Part shown: positions 6,777 through 15,404 of the stretch, piece by piece | Layout: each line of letters starts with the position of its first letter | Numbering within the stretch: position 1 is the first letter of the stretch | Origin: Bacteroidota bacterium | GTDB taxonomy: Bacteria > Bacteroidota > Bacteroidia > Bacteroidales > P3 | Assembly (NCBI GenBank): GCA_023415495.1 | Contig: JAEZKK010000032.1 | Coordinates: forward strand, 1 to 15,764 | Length of the DNA stretch: 15,764 bases | Direction of reading: 5' to 3' | Program-made: the position numbers and the translations under genes | Notes under the pieces: model-generated | The model's database searches: none | The model's input: the letters and a program-made list of their open reading frames with translations, nothing else | Told to the model about the DNA's origin: nothing

Positions 6777-7250
6777 CTAATCGTTATGGTAGGGTTCGTT
6801 TTTTATTATAGTAAAGGCTCTGTATATTTGCTCAACTATCATTAAACGTATCATTTGATGAGAAAAAGTCATCTTGGAAATTGAAATCCTTCCTCCAACT
6901 CTTGAATAAACTTCTTTAGAAAAACCAAAGGCTCCTCCAACTACAAAACCTATGCTTTTAGTTCCAAGATTCATATTCTTTTGAAAGAAATCTGCAAACC
7001 CTCTTGAAGAAAATTCCTCTCCCTTTTCGTCAAATAAATAAACCTTATCTATCTTTTCAATTTGTTTTAGAATCAACTCCCCTTCCCTATCCTTAATAAT
7101 ATTTGCAGAAAGATTCTTTGTGTCTTTTAGAGGAGGAATTATAATAATCTCAAAGGGAATATAGTGTTTTAAACGCCTCTGGAATATCTCAATTCCTTCC
7201 TTTAAGTATTTCTCCTCGGTCTTTCCAACCAATATTAGTTTTATATTCAT
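6777..7250 (-). CDS. rlmH: 23S rRNA pseudouridine-1915 N3-methyltransferase RlmH
   Basis: A 157-residue SPOUT-class methyltransferase of normal RlmH length. It methylates pseudouridine 1915 in helix 69 of 23S rRNA on the assembled 70S ribosome, using S-adenosylmethionine. The trefoil-knot signatures are visible: IGFVVGGAFGFS (about 99-110) and the C-terminal SKMTFSHQMIRLMIVEQIYRA with a closing PYHND, where the conserved Tyr-His sits at the active site. It is the last gene of the minus-strand operon. Its ATG overlaps the TGA of the upstream acyltransferase gene as ATGA (7247-7250), which suggests translational coupling. The terminator array at 6610-6708 lies downstream. Confidence 0.96.
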   Translation of the reverse strand: MNIKLILVGKTEEKYLKEGIEIFQRRLKHYIPFEIIIIPPLKDTKNLSANIIKDREGELILKQIEKIDKVYLFDEKGEEFSSRGFADFFQKNMNLGTKSIGFVVGGAFGFSKEVYSRVGGRISISKMTFSHQMIRLMIVEQIYRAFTIIKNEPYHND

Positions 7251-8197
7251 CTTCTAATCTTTCTTAAAAGGGAGTAAATCCAAGAATAGTTTTTCTCAAT
7301 AGCAAAATAAGGGGTTTGCTCAGAGGAGAAATGTCTCATATATTTTTCAATTGGTCTAAGCATTGAGCCAGTAAAATCAAATTCATAAACTCCCCTTGCA
7401 TTAGCAATTTCCAATGCTCTCCAGTTTAAAAGACTTGTAGCACCAGAATCTCTAAACTCTGGATTAGCTCCCGAAATTAGACTATAACAAGTGTTTTGGT
7501 CAAAGACAGTAAGCAATACAGCATGAATATTACCCTCTTTATCAATAGCTGCATTAATATTCAAAGCATTATTCTGCCTTGAGGAGTCTATTATCCTTCT
7601 TACTAATTCCAAAGAATAGGGAACTTTAATACCTTGGCGAAGAAAGGTGAGGGAATTTACTCTATAAAAATCCTCAACAGAAATATCCTCAATTAAAGAT
7701 AGGGTTTCCTTTGCCTGGCGAATACTTTTCCTTAGTTTGGGATGGAAGTTCTTAAAGGTTGAATCCAAATCCTCAAGGGTGGTTATTCTATAAGTATATC
7801 TTGTTGTTTGCTTAAATCCATTCCAATTCAGAGCTAAGAAATTCTTATACTTATGATGGAAGTGGAGGTAGAAATAATCCAATTTCAGCTTGTCAATTTC
7901 TTTAGCAAAAAATTCATTTAGCTTTTCCTCGTAGCTGTATTTAGTTATAAGATTGATATTTTCAGGATATAGAATCCAAATCCCTGAAATTGGACTAAGG
8001 TGTGGAGGGATAATTGAGCGAAAACCATATTTCTTATTGAGGAAATAAGGCAGGGCTGAGATTATTCTATTATTCTCTTCATAAATAATTACATCCCAAT
8101 CCTCATTACAAACAGCATCCATCCACCAATCTCGCATAAAGACTGGAATTGAGCTTTCCCTCTTACATAATTCCCTATACTTTTCCTTATTAGTCAA
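7247..8197 (-). CDS. FemAB-like GNAT-fold acyltransferase
   Basis: A 316-residue soluble protein with no signal peptide or membrane segment. The pattern is that of Bacteroidota FemAB/Acetyltransf_6-type proteins: an N-terminal half with the PPHLSPISGIW region (about 64-74), a basic NFHPKLRKSIRQAKE segment (150-164), and a C-terminal GNAT half with LISGANPEFRDSGATSLLNW (240-259) and the FDFTGSM...IEKYMRHF signature (274-290). Relatives transfer amino acids or acyl groups from tRNA or CoA to peptidoglycan precursors or other small molecules. The substrate here is not readable. It lies 31 bases after the GH57 gene and overlaps rlmH by four bases, so it is co-transcribed with both. No link to glucan chemistry is evident in the sequence. 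Confidence 0.75.
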   Translation of the reverse strand: MTNKEKYRELCKRESSIPVFMRDWWMDAVCNEDWDVIIYEENNRIISALPYFLNKKYGFRSIIPPHLSPISGIWILYPENINLITKYSYEEKLNEFFAKEIDKLKLDYFYLHFHHKYKNFLALNWNGFKQTTRYTYRITTLEDLDSTFKNFHPKLRKSIRQAKETLSLIEDISVEDFYRVNSLTFLRQGIKVPYSLELVRRIIDSSRQNNALNINAAIDKEGNIHAVLLTVFDQNTCYSLISGANPEFRDSGATSLLNWRALEIANARGVYEFDFTGSMLRPIEKYMRHFSSEQTPYFAIEKNYSWIYSLLRKIRR

Positions 8198-8228
8198 AAC
8201 CTTTATTTATTCATAAACAAAATGGAGT

Positions 8229-9425
8229 TTACGGATTTTTACTAATTAGGTTACTTAGACGTATTCTAAAATCAGAAAGGACATTCATATAATTAATATA
8301 AGCATCATAAGGGGAATCGTAGTGATTAAAATACTTATGTACATCTCCATCTGAAAACCATTTAGTACACATATAGTAAAAATGGTCGGAGGTTTGAAGA
8401 TATCTCCAGTCATTAATTAAATCCTTATCACCAGAGGAAATTATCTCTTCTTCCAATTCATATAACTGGTCATAAGCATCATCCTGCAAATCATTTCCAA
8501 GCCATGCAGTAAGGTCTCTTTCCTCATCTGCCCACGAAATAGGGTAAGGTACATGGATTTCACTTACAGGTTTGAGATTATCTACTAATTGGCTTGGGGT
8601 AGAAAATCCAAAATCAGTTTTCTTAAATACTCCCTTAGGCAATTCTCTCAGAAATTCAAATATACCTGTTTCCTTCCACTGATGCTCTCCAAAGGTTTCG
8701 TAATCCATAAATAGATTTATACATTCTGCATCTTGGATTTGATTTAGCCATTTCACATATTTATCTACAGTAAGAGGGAAACCCTCCCATGAATGTTGAG
8801 AAAAGCGAAAAGCAATATCGTCGCTTAATTGGAAATTCTTTAATAATAAAACAAGATTTTCGTTTTTAGAGCTTTTATATAAGAAATTAGGACTTCTCCA
8901 ACCCAAAATATGTTTTGCCCCTTCGGTGATTTGAGCCTTGAATCCCAAGTCTCCTACTATTTCTCCAATATAATCAGAATAAATTAATTCAGTATTTCTA
9001 AAAATAGAGGGTCTTTGTCCAAAAAGTTCAAATATCTTATCGCTATGAAGTTTAACCTGATTCTTAAATTCAGATTTTGATTTCAAGGCTGCAAGAGAGT
9101 GATAATAGGTTTCTCCTATAAATTCAACACAACCTGTTGATGCTAATGCTTTAAAGGATTCTATAACCTCGGGCGTGAATTTCTCGAACTGTTCTAAAAC
9201 AACCCCTGTAATGGAATAGGAAATCTTAAACCTACCTTTGTTTTCATTGATTAAATCAAGCATTAGTTTATTTGTAGGAAGATAACATTTATCCGCAACC
9301 CTTCTGCATAGCCAGGCATTTTGAGCATCATCAAAATAATCATGATTATTCCCTATATCGAAGAAGCGATAATGTCGAAGTCGATTTGGTTGATGTACTT
9401 GGAAGTAAAAACATATAGATTTCAT
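8229..9425 (-). CDS. Glycoside hydrolase family 57 (alpha-amylase / 4-alpha-glucanotransferase type)
   Basis: A 398-residue cytoplasmic protein with no signal peptide. The five GH57 motifs are visible: HQPNR (11-15), GETYYHS (104-110), FRNTELIY (142-149) with Glu146 as the expected nucleophile, FMDYETFGEH (239-248) with Asp241 as the expected acid/base, and SDHFYYM (346-352). GH57 enzymes cleave or rearrange alpha-1,4-glucans with retention. Hydrolase and transferase activities cannot be told apart from motifs. The gene starts four bases after the stop of the GT4 gene and sits downstream of the debranching enzyme, so the three probably act on one intracellular glucan store. GH57 branching enzymes are usually longer, so branching is less likely. 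Confidence 0.9.
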   Translation of the reverse strand: MKSICFYFQVHQPNRLRHYRFFDIGNNHDYFDDAQNAWLCRRVADKCYLPTNKLMLDLINENKGRFKISYSITGVVLEQFEKFTPEVIESFKALASTGCVEFIGETYYHSLAALKSKSEFKNQVKLHSDKIFELFGQRPSIFRNTELIYSDYIGEIVGDLGFKAQITEGAKHILGWRSPNFLYKSSKNENLVLLLKNFQLSDDIAFRFSQHSWEGFPLTVDKYVKWLNQIQDAECINLFMDYETFGEHQWKETGIFEFLRELPKGVFKKTDFGFSTPSQLVDNLKPVSEIHVPYPISWADEERDLTAWLGNDLQDDAYDQLYELEEEIISSGDKDLINDWRYLQTSDHFYYMCTKWFSDGDVHKYFNHYDSPYDAYINYMNVLSDFRIRLSNLISKNP

Positions 9426-9429
9426 ACGC

Positions 9430-10710
9430 CTAATATCTTATTAAATTATTATATACTCGATTTAAACTTATTGCATTATCATCCCACTTAATTGACTCTA
9501 CCTCTTGCTTACCATTTTTAATAAACATCTTTGAAAGAGATGGATAATTCAATAATCCATAGATTGCATCTGCCATAGAATCCGTATCCCAGAAATCAAC
9601 CTTTATAGCATATTTCAAAACTTCCGAAACCCCCGATTGCTTTGAGATAACAACAGGAATATTAGAACTCATAGCCTCTAAAGGAGATATTCCAAAGGGT
9701 TCGGAAACACTTGGCATAACATAAACATCGCTAAGGGAAAACATTCTATTTACATCCTGCCCTTTAAGAAATCCAGTAAAATGAAAATGTTTTGATATTC
9801 TTTTCTTAGCAACCAAGGCTATCATTCTATTTAACATATCCCCACTTCCAGCCATTACAAACCTAACATTTTTATCTACTTTCAAAACCTTATCAGCTGC
9901 TTCAATAAAATAGTCAGGTCCTTTTTGGAAAGTTATTCTCCCAAGGAAGGTTACAATCTTTTCATTAAAATTCTTTTCTCTTTCAATATTTACTGACTCA
10001 AACGAATCAGCCCCATTATGGATTGTTGTTACCTTATCGGGAGATTGTCCATAGCGATTAATTACTATATTTCTGGTATAATCAGATACTGCAATAATAT
10101 GGTCTGCATTATCCATACCATATCTTTCTATATCGTAAACTGCTTGATTGATATTTTCTCCAGAGCGGTCGAACTCAGTAGCATGAACATGTATAACTAA
10201 TTTCTTACCTGAAAAAGCTTTAGCAACAACACCTGCCTTATAGGTAAGCCAATCATGGGCGTGGATAATATCAAACTCAGTATTTTTAGCAATACTCCCT
10301 GCTACTAATGCGTATTTCTCAACTTCATCAAAAAGCGTAGAGCCGTATTTTCCTGAAAACTCATATCTCTTAGATGAATAATTAAAACCAATTTCCCTTT
10401 TATTAGAACCTTGATTAATTACATTATAATAATCATCCAAACCCAAATAGGGTACTAATTTAGAATTAACCTCTATATAAGAGATATTCTCCCAATACTG
10501 GCGTATATACTCCTGACTAAGGTCAATATCAATCTCACTTGCACTTAATATTCTTGTATAATCTTCTGGTTCGTCACCATAAGACTTGGGTACTATAAAA
10601 ACAATTTCATTCCCAGTTTTCGCAAGAGCCTTTGTTATTCCATAACAGGCGGTACCCAAGCCCCCAGTAATATGAGGAGGAAACTCCCAGCCAAACATCA
10701 ATATCTTCAT
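9430..10710 (-). CDS. GT4-family glycosyltransferase, glycogen-synthase-like
   Basis: A 426-residue GT-B fold enzyme. The N-terminal Rossmann half begins MKILMFGWEFPPHITGGLG, with the GGLG nucleotide-sugar loop (16-19), and HAHDW (150-154). The C-terminal half has FLGRITFQKGPDYF (255-268), the donor-binding MAGSGD (286-291) and the E-x7-E motif EPFGISPLE (337-345). This architecture is typical of proteins annotated as bacterial glycogen/starch synthases of family GT4, as distinct from the GT5 GlgA. The donor (ADP- or UDP-glucose) is not readable. Its ATG overlaps the TGA of the debranching enzyme as ATGA (10707-10710), and GH57 follows after four bases, so a role in alpha-glucan synthesis is the natural inference. 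Transfer to another glycan remains possible. Confidence 0.88.
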   Translation of the reverse strand: MKILMFGWEFPPHITGGLGTACYGITKALAKTGNEIVFIVPKSYGDEPEDYTRILSASEIDIDLSQEYIRQYWENISYIEVNSKLVPYLGLDDYYNVINQGSNKREIGFNYSSKRYEFSGKYGSTLFDEVEKYALVAGSIAKNTEFDIIHAHDWLTYKAGVVAKAFSGKKLVIHVHATEFDRSGENINQAVYDIERYGMDNADHIIAVSDYTRNIVINRYGQSPDKVTTIHNGADSFESVNIEREKNFNEKIVTFLGRITFQKGPDYFIEAADKVLKVDKNVRFVMAGSGDMLNRMIALVAKKRISKHFHFTGFLKGQDVNRMFSLSDVYVMPSVSEPFGISPLEAMSSNIPVVISKQSGVSEVLKYAIKVDFWDTDSMADAIYGLLNYPSLSKMFIKNGKQEVESIKWDDNAISLNRVYNNLIRY

Positions 10711-12647
10711 AACTCTTTGTTTTTATATTTATCAACCAAATACTTAATTCTAATAACCTCAGCTACCGACCAAGCCTGTGAAACACATCCTCCTTCAAAA
10801 AATGGTGAAGAACTATCATAAACCTCTCCTATTGTCCCAATTCCATTCTTTCTCATCCTCGATTCCATTGCCTCTAAAATACATTCAGCCCATCCAAGAG
10901 CTTCTTTAGGATTTGATTTCAAATGTCCCTGAACAAAATGACCTAATAACCATGGCCATGATATTCCCTGATGATAAGCTCTATCTCTATTTTCTTGAGA
11001 AGAGAAATACCTATCCTTATATTCTTTGCTTGTAGGGCTAAGAGTTCTAATACCATAAGGAATAAAAAGCTCTTTCTTTACTCTTTCAATTATTAGTGAT
11101 TTAATTTTATCAGATAGGCAGGAGTATTTTAATGAAGTAGAAAATATCATATTAGGTCTTACACTAAAATCTTTATAATCCCCATCTACAACATCTGCTA
11201 AATACCCACGTTCCTTTGACCAGAAGCAATCCTTAAAGCTTCCTTCTATTTTATCTGCAATATCGTAATAATCTTCAATATCTTTTGTGTCGGAATTAAG
11301 TTCTGCAATCTCAATAGTAAATTTAATTGCATTATACCATAGCGAATTAATCTCAACACAAAGACCTTTTCTCTGTGTTACAGGACTTCCTTCCACAATA
11401 GCATCCATCCATGTAAGAGCTTTATTTTCTATATAAGAATAAATCAAACCATTCTCCAACATCCTTATCCCTTCATTATCCCCATTCTTATAAGAATCAA
11501 TTACCCTAATTATCTCTTTCTTATACTTATTCCAAATAAATTTCTTTTCATTAGTCCATTCTCCATATTCCTGCAATGCCCAGATAAACCAAAGCGGGGC
11601 ATCGACTGAATTATATGCCTGCCCCATATTAGGGAATAATCCATTTTTCATATCTTTAATTAGAGTATCAATTACTCTAAGAAAATAATTCTTATTATCT
11701 AAACCAATTGATAATCCAACTACAGATATAAAACTATCCCTACCCCAACGACCAAACCAAGGATAACCAGCTATGATTTCTAAATCCTTTCCTTTATTTA
11801 CAAAAAACGATTTTGCAGCTCTTCTAAGCAGAGACTCAAAACTATTTAATTCTTCTCTACTCTCTAATTCAATTTTAAATTCATCCTTGATTTTCTTTAT
11901 ATCAGTATTATTTAAAGATACTATAAAAAACAATTCTTCTCCCTTATTAAGTTTAAATTCAAATCTTCCAGGAGTAATTAAATCCTCATGAGAATCATAA
12001 CCCCTTTCTGCCTCTGCAAAATATTCAAAATTATAATACCATAAAGGAGAATGAATATAATTTGGCTTCTTAGAAAACTGCATAAACAGACTGTCATAAT
12101 TCTTATATAAACGTATTTTAATTCCATTTTCAACTTCTTTATAGGAAGTATCAGCATAGGTATTATGCTTACTTAAAGAATGTCTTTGTCTAAAAGCAAG
12201 GAATGGATTGATTTTAAAATTCACCTCCCCTGGCGATTCCTTTAAATAATATCTTATAGCTAAACGATTATTGCTAAGAAAGCAAAATTCCTTTTCAAGA
12301 AGTATATCTCCTATTCTATATGTAGTTTTTGGGATTTTCTTAAGCTCAAAATTTTCTATATACTTATGCCCTTTAGGATAATATGTTTCATTAGGATATC
12401 TGTGCAAAGAGAGATTCCAAGAGAAATCATTAAATTCTATTGTTTCATCAATTGAAGAAAGAAAAACATGGTATTCATCGTCAATCTTGGGTTGCTCTGC
12501 TATATACAAACCATGGTATTTCCTCGTATTGCAATTAGTTAGAGTTGTAATTGCAAAACTCCCCTCACTGCTTGTTTCAATAATCTCCTTATTTAGTGAA
12601 GACTCCAAATTAATAAGTTCTCCTTTTTCAAATACAATCTCTTTCAT
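10707..12647 (-). CDS. Glycogen debranching enzyme (amylo-alpha-1,6-glucosidase, GH133 type)
   Basis: A 646-residue cytoplasmic enzyme that hydrolyses alpha-1,6 branch points of glycogen-like glucans. The N-terminal beta-rich domain (about 1-260) shows the family signature NCNTRKYHGLYIA (38-50). The C-terminal (alpha/alpha)6 domain (about 265-640) carries GYPWFGRWGRDSF (294-306), GLFPNMGQAYNSVDAPLWF (336-354), LTWMDA (411-416, Asp415 the likely acid), RAYHQGISWPWLLGH (556-570), and GEVYDSSSPFFEGGCVSQAWSVAE (607-630, Glu608 the likely base). It is the first gene of the minus-strand operon and diverges from the DUF362 gene across a 63-base gap (12648-12710). No clear TAnnTTTG box was found for it on the minus strand. 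Confidence 0.94.
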   Translation of the reverse strand: MKEIVFEKGELINLESSLNKEIIETSSEGSFAITTLTNCNTRKYHGLYIAEQPKIDDEYHVFLSSIDETIEFNDFSWNLSLHRYPNETYYPKGHKYIENFELKKIPKTTYRIGDILLEKEFCFLSNNRLAIRYYLKESPGEVNFKINPFLAFRQRHSLSKHNTYADTSYKEVENGIKIRLYKNYDSLFMQFSKKPNYIHSPLWYYNFEYFAEAERGYDSHEDLITPGRFEFKLNKGEELFFIVSLNNTDIKKIKDEFKIELESREELNSFESLLRRAAKSFFVNKGKDLEIIAGYPWFGRWGRDSFISVVGLSIGLDNKNYFLRVIDTLIKDMKNGLFPNMGQAYNSVDAPLWFIWALQEYGEWTNEKKFIWNKYKKEIIRVIDSYKNGDNEGIRMLENGLIYSYIENKALTWMDAIVEGSPVTQRKGLCVEINSLWYNAIKFTIEIAELNSDTKDIEDYYDIADKIEGSFKDCFWSKERGYLADVVDGDYKDFSVRPNMIFSTSLKYSCLSDKIKSLIIERVKKELFIPYGIRTLSPTSKEYKDRYFSSQENRDRAYHQGISWPWLLGHFVQGHLKSNPKEALGWAECILEAMESRMRKNGIGTIGEVYDSSSPFFEGGCVSQAWSVAEVIRIKYLVDKYKNKEL

Positions 12648-12681
12648 ATCCCTATTTTATGTAATAATCAATTTTAATTTG

Positions 12682-12689
12682 TAATTTTG
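12682..12689 (+). promoter_or_regulatory. -7 promoter element of the DUF362/lipoprotein operon
   Basis: TAATTTTG matches TAnnTTTG and lies 22 bases before ATG 12711. The -33 region is weak (TTTA at 12656-12659, with a long spacer). The element overlaps the in-frame TTG at 12687, which argues against that codon as a start. Confidence 0.5.
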
Positions 12690-12710
12690 CCACTAAATTA
12701 CAATAATAGA

Positions 12711-13832
12711 ATGAGAAAACTAATTTTAATTGCAAGTTTAATAATTATTTATTCCTCAGTTGGAGTAAATGCAAGCCAAAACTACAAGAATCCCTCACAT
12801 TACAGTAACAACGATAGTGTAGCAATTGTTTACTTTATAAAAGAAATAACACCAGAAAACGTGTTAAAAATATATAAAGCCATAGGTGTTGATTTTAAAG
12901 GGAAAACTGGAGTAAAAATTCATTTTGGAGAAGATGGCAATAAGAACTTTCTCAACCCACTACTCACTAAACCTTTAATGGAATATACAGGGGCTTCTTG
13001 GGTAGAAACAAATGTATTATATGTAGGTAAACGCAGATTTACTGATACTCATATTGCTCTTGCAAAGAAACACGGATTTACATTCTCTCCTATCGATATT
13101 TTAGATTCAGACGGTGAAATAGATATCAATACCGAGAATATGGGCTTTAAACATTTTAAAAGAGTTAAAATAGGTTCTAAATTCGATAACTACGATAATT
13201 TTATTATCTACTCTCATTTCAAGGGACATGGTTCAGCAGGTTTTGGAGGAGCAATAAAGAATCTTGCTATGGGTTTTGCATCTCCTGGTGGGAAGATGGC
13301 TCAACATGCCAGCGAGGTTCCAATGCTAAGCAATAAAGAGAAATGTAATAAATGTTCTAATTGTATTAAAAATTGCCCAGCAGATGCATTATTCTTTGAT
13401 AGTGATTCTGTGATAATGATTAATCCTGATAAATGTATTGGTTGTGCTAAATGTATTGCTGAATGTCCTAAAAAAATTATTACTCCAAGCAATAATAGAC
13501 CCCATACCAATGTTTTCTTAGAAAGGTTAGTAGAATATGCCTATGTTTTCCATAATAGAAGACCAATGACTTATATTAATGTTCTTGCAAATATATCTTC
13601 TTCTTGCGATTGTTCTGCTCGTGCACCACTCCCTTTTACTCAGGATATTGGAATATTAGCATCAAATGATATAGTAGCAATAGAACAAGCATCTCACGAC
13701 CTTGTTGCAAAAGGACATAATTGTGATGATGCCTTTTTAAAGGAAAGTGGTGTTAGTGGTTTAGGTCAGATAATCTATGCTGAAGAACTAAAGATGGGAA
13801 CAAGGAAATATATTTTAGTAGAAATCAAATAA
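12711..13832 (+). CDS. Exported DUF362 protein with two 4Fe-4S ferredoxin motifs
   Basis: A 373-residue protein. From ATG 12711 it begins with a Sec-type signal peptide (MRK, a hydrophobic LILIASLIIIYSSVGV, then a likely cut near NAS, 20-22). The DUF362 domain spans about 35-205 with HFGED (71-75) and the conserved HFKGHGSAGFGGAIKNLAMG (169-188). Two ferredoxin motifs follow: CNKCSNCIKNCP (Cys 212, 215, 218, 222) and CIGCAKCIAECP (Cys 242, 245, 248, 252), enough for two [4Fe-4S] clusters. A further CDC (299-301) precedes a C-terminal extension typical of this family. The function of DUF362 is not established and redox activity is inferred. The lipoprotein gene follows after four bases. There is no twin-arginine motif, which is odd for an exported Fe-S protein. 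Confidence 0.88.
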   Translation: MRKLILIASLIIIYSSVGVNASQNYKNPSHYSNNDSVAIVYFIKEITPENVLKIYKAIGVDFKGKTGVKIHFGEDGNKNFLNPLLTKPLMEYTGASWVETNVLYVGKRRFTDTHIALAKKHGFTFSPIDILDSDGEIDINTENMGFKHFKRVKIGSKFDNYDNFIIYSHFKGHGSAGFGGAIKNLAMGFASPGGKMAQHASEVPMLSNKEKCNKCSNCIKNCPADALFFDSDSVIMINPDKCIGCAKCIAECPKKIITPSNNRPHTNVFLERLVEYAYVFHNRRPMTYINVLANISSSCDCSARAPLPFTQDIGILASNDIVAIEQASHDLVAKGHNCDDAFLKESGVSGLGQIIYAEELKMGTRKYILVEIK

Positions 13833-13836
13833 GACT

Positions 13837-15345
13837 ATGAATAAAGGATTTAAATATATATTATCATTTTTTGCTTTATCAATTATTATTGGTATTGGTT
13901 TTATTTCTTGTGTTTCAGAAGAAGATTATATTAGAGATTCATCAGTTAAGCTAAAATTCTCATCCGATACTCTTCGATTTGATACAGTATTTACAACAAT
14001 GGGTTCTGTAACCAAACAGATAATGATTTATAATAATGAATCCAAACCTGTACTTTTAGATAAAGTAAGCCTTGGAGGAGGAGGAAATTCGCCTTATAGG
14101 ATAAATATTGACGGAGATACTAATCTAATTGCAAGAAATATTGAAATTGGAGCAAAGGATAGTGTTTTTATTTTTGCTCGAGTTACTATTGACCCTACAA
14201 ATCAAAATAATCCACTGCTTGTTAGAGACTCAATAATTTTAGATTTTAATAATAAGAGACAGTATATACAATTAGAAGCTTTTGGACAGGATGCCTACTA
14301 TCACGTTGGGAAGAGAATACTTGGAAACACCGGAAGAAAATACTCTCTTGCTCAAGATGGAGGAGAAAGCAATGGTTGCATTGTAAATGGGAATAATTTA
14401 GAATGGAAGAGAGATAAGCCCCATGTTATTTTCGATATTTTAGCTGTAGATTCTGCCTACACCCTATCATTGGAAGAGGGTACAATGATTTATATGAATA
14501 CTAATTCAGAGTTTTGGGTATATACTGATGGGAGTATGAAAATAAACGGTTCATTACAAAGCCCTGTTGTTTTCCAAGGCATGAGAAGAGATGGTTATTA
14601 TGCTGAATTACCTGGACAATGGGGATATATTCATTATATAGCTGGCAGCAAGAATAACACTATCAATTATGCTATTATTAAAAATGGAACCATTGGTATA
14701 ATCGCGGACTCTTGTGTAACTAATAATACTCCTACTATTGATATAAAGAACACAAGGATAGAGAATATGTCTGTTTTTGGACTTTACTCAAGAGGGGGAC
14801 ATATAAATGCTGTAAATACAGTGGTTCAAAACACAGGTAATACATCTGTTGCCTTAATAATGGGAGGAAAATACCAATTTGTCAATTGCAGTTTTGCAAA
14901 TCATTGGTGGTATGATATGAATAGAAAAAGCCCAACTCTTTTTCTCCAAAACTATTATATAGATATAAATAATAATATAGTTTTAAGACCAATTACAGAA
15001 GCTAATTTCTATAATACTATTGTATGGGGTAGCCTAACTAATGAGATAGTGATAGATAAAACTGATAATGCAGATTTGAATTTTCTTTTTGAAAGTTGTT
15101 TAATTAAAAACAACACTATAAATACAAACTCTTCAAATATAAATAATACAATCTTTAATCAAGACCCTTTATTTAATAATCCACAAGCTGGAGATTTAAG
15201 ATTAAAAAATCTATCCCCAGCAATTGGAAGAGGCAATCCTACATATAGCTCTTTCTATGCTCCTATAGATATAAAAGGTGTTCCAAGACCAAATCCACCT
15301 TCCATTGGTGCTTATGAATATGTAGAGATAAGTGAAAAGAGATAA
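13837..15345 (+). CDS. Probable surface lipoprotein with right-handed beta-helix and choice-of-anchor Q-type C-terminus
   Basis: A 502-residue protein. The N-terminus has a signal sequence ending in FISC, so Cys25 is the likely lipidation site. The next residues, VSEED, resemble the acidic lipoprotein export signal that places Bacteroidota lipoproteins on the cell surface. Residues about 35-150 look like an Ig-like beta-sandwich (DTLRFDTVFTTMGSVTKQ...). Residues about 190-440 consist of short beta repeats with NTIN, NNT and NTRIENM turns, as in pectate-lyase-like parallel beta-helices. The C-terminus, with LSPAIGRGNP, DIKGVPRPNP and SIGAYEY, matches the choice-of-anchor Q type ending of such proteins. 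No lyase catalytic residues are identifiable. It begins four bases after the DUF362 gene, so it is the second gene of that operon. Confidence 0.85.
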   Translation: MNKGFKYILSFFALSIIIGIGFISCVSEEDYIRDSSVKLKFSSDTLRFDTVFTTMGSVTKQIMIYNNESKPVLLDKVSLGGGGNSPYRINIDGDTNLIARNIEIGAKDSVFIFARVTIDPTNQNNPLLVRDSIILDFNNKRQYIQLEAFGQDAYYHVGKRILGNTGRKYSLAQDGGESNGCIVNGNNLEWKRDKPHVIFDILAVDSAYTLSLEEGTMIYMNTNSEFWVYTDGSMKINGSLQSPVVFQGMRRDGYYAELPGQWGYIHYIAGSKNNTINYAIIKNGTIGIIADSCVTNNTPTIDIKNTRIENMSVFGLYSRGGHINAVNTVVQNTGNTSVALIMGGKYQFVNCSFANHWWYDMNRKSPTLFLQNYYIDINNNIVLRPITEANFYNTIVWGSLTNEIVIDKTDNADLNFLFESCLIKNNTINTNSSNINNTIFNQDPLFNNPQAGDLRLKNLSPAIGRGNPTYSSFYAPIDIKGVPRPNPPSIGAYEYVEISEKR

Positions 15346-15352
15346 GTGAAAA
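15325..15352 (+). repeat. 14-bp tandem duplication over the lipoprotein stop codon
   Basis: GAGATAAGTGAAAA occurs twice back to back (15325-15338 and 15339-15352). The period is not a multiple of three, so the first copy is read as coding (EISEK) and the second is read in another frame and supplies the TAA stop at 15343-15345. It is probably a recent slippage event that set the present C-terminus. Confidence 0.8.
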
Positions 15353-15404
15353 GTAAAATACGAAGAGCTAAAAGAAGTATCTCAAACCCAAAGAGAAGAA
15401 GGGG

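Noticed and set aside
12687..12710. Longer DUF362 gene starting at TTG 12687
   Set aside because: The codon overlaps the TAATTTTG promoter box, and the signal peptide begins naturally at ATG 12711.
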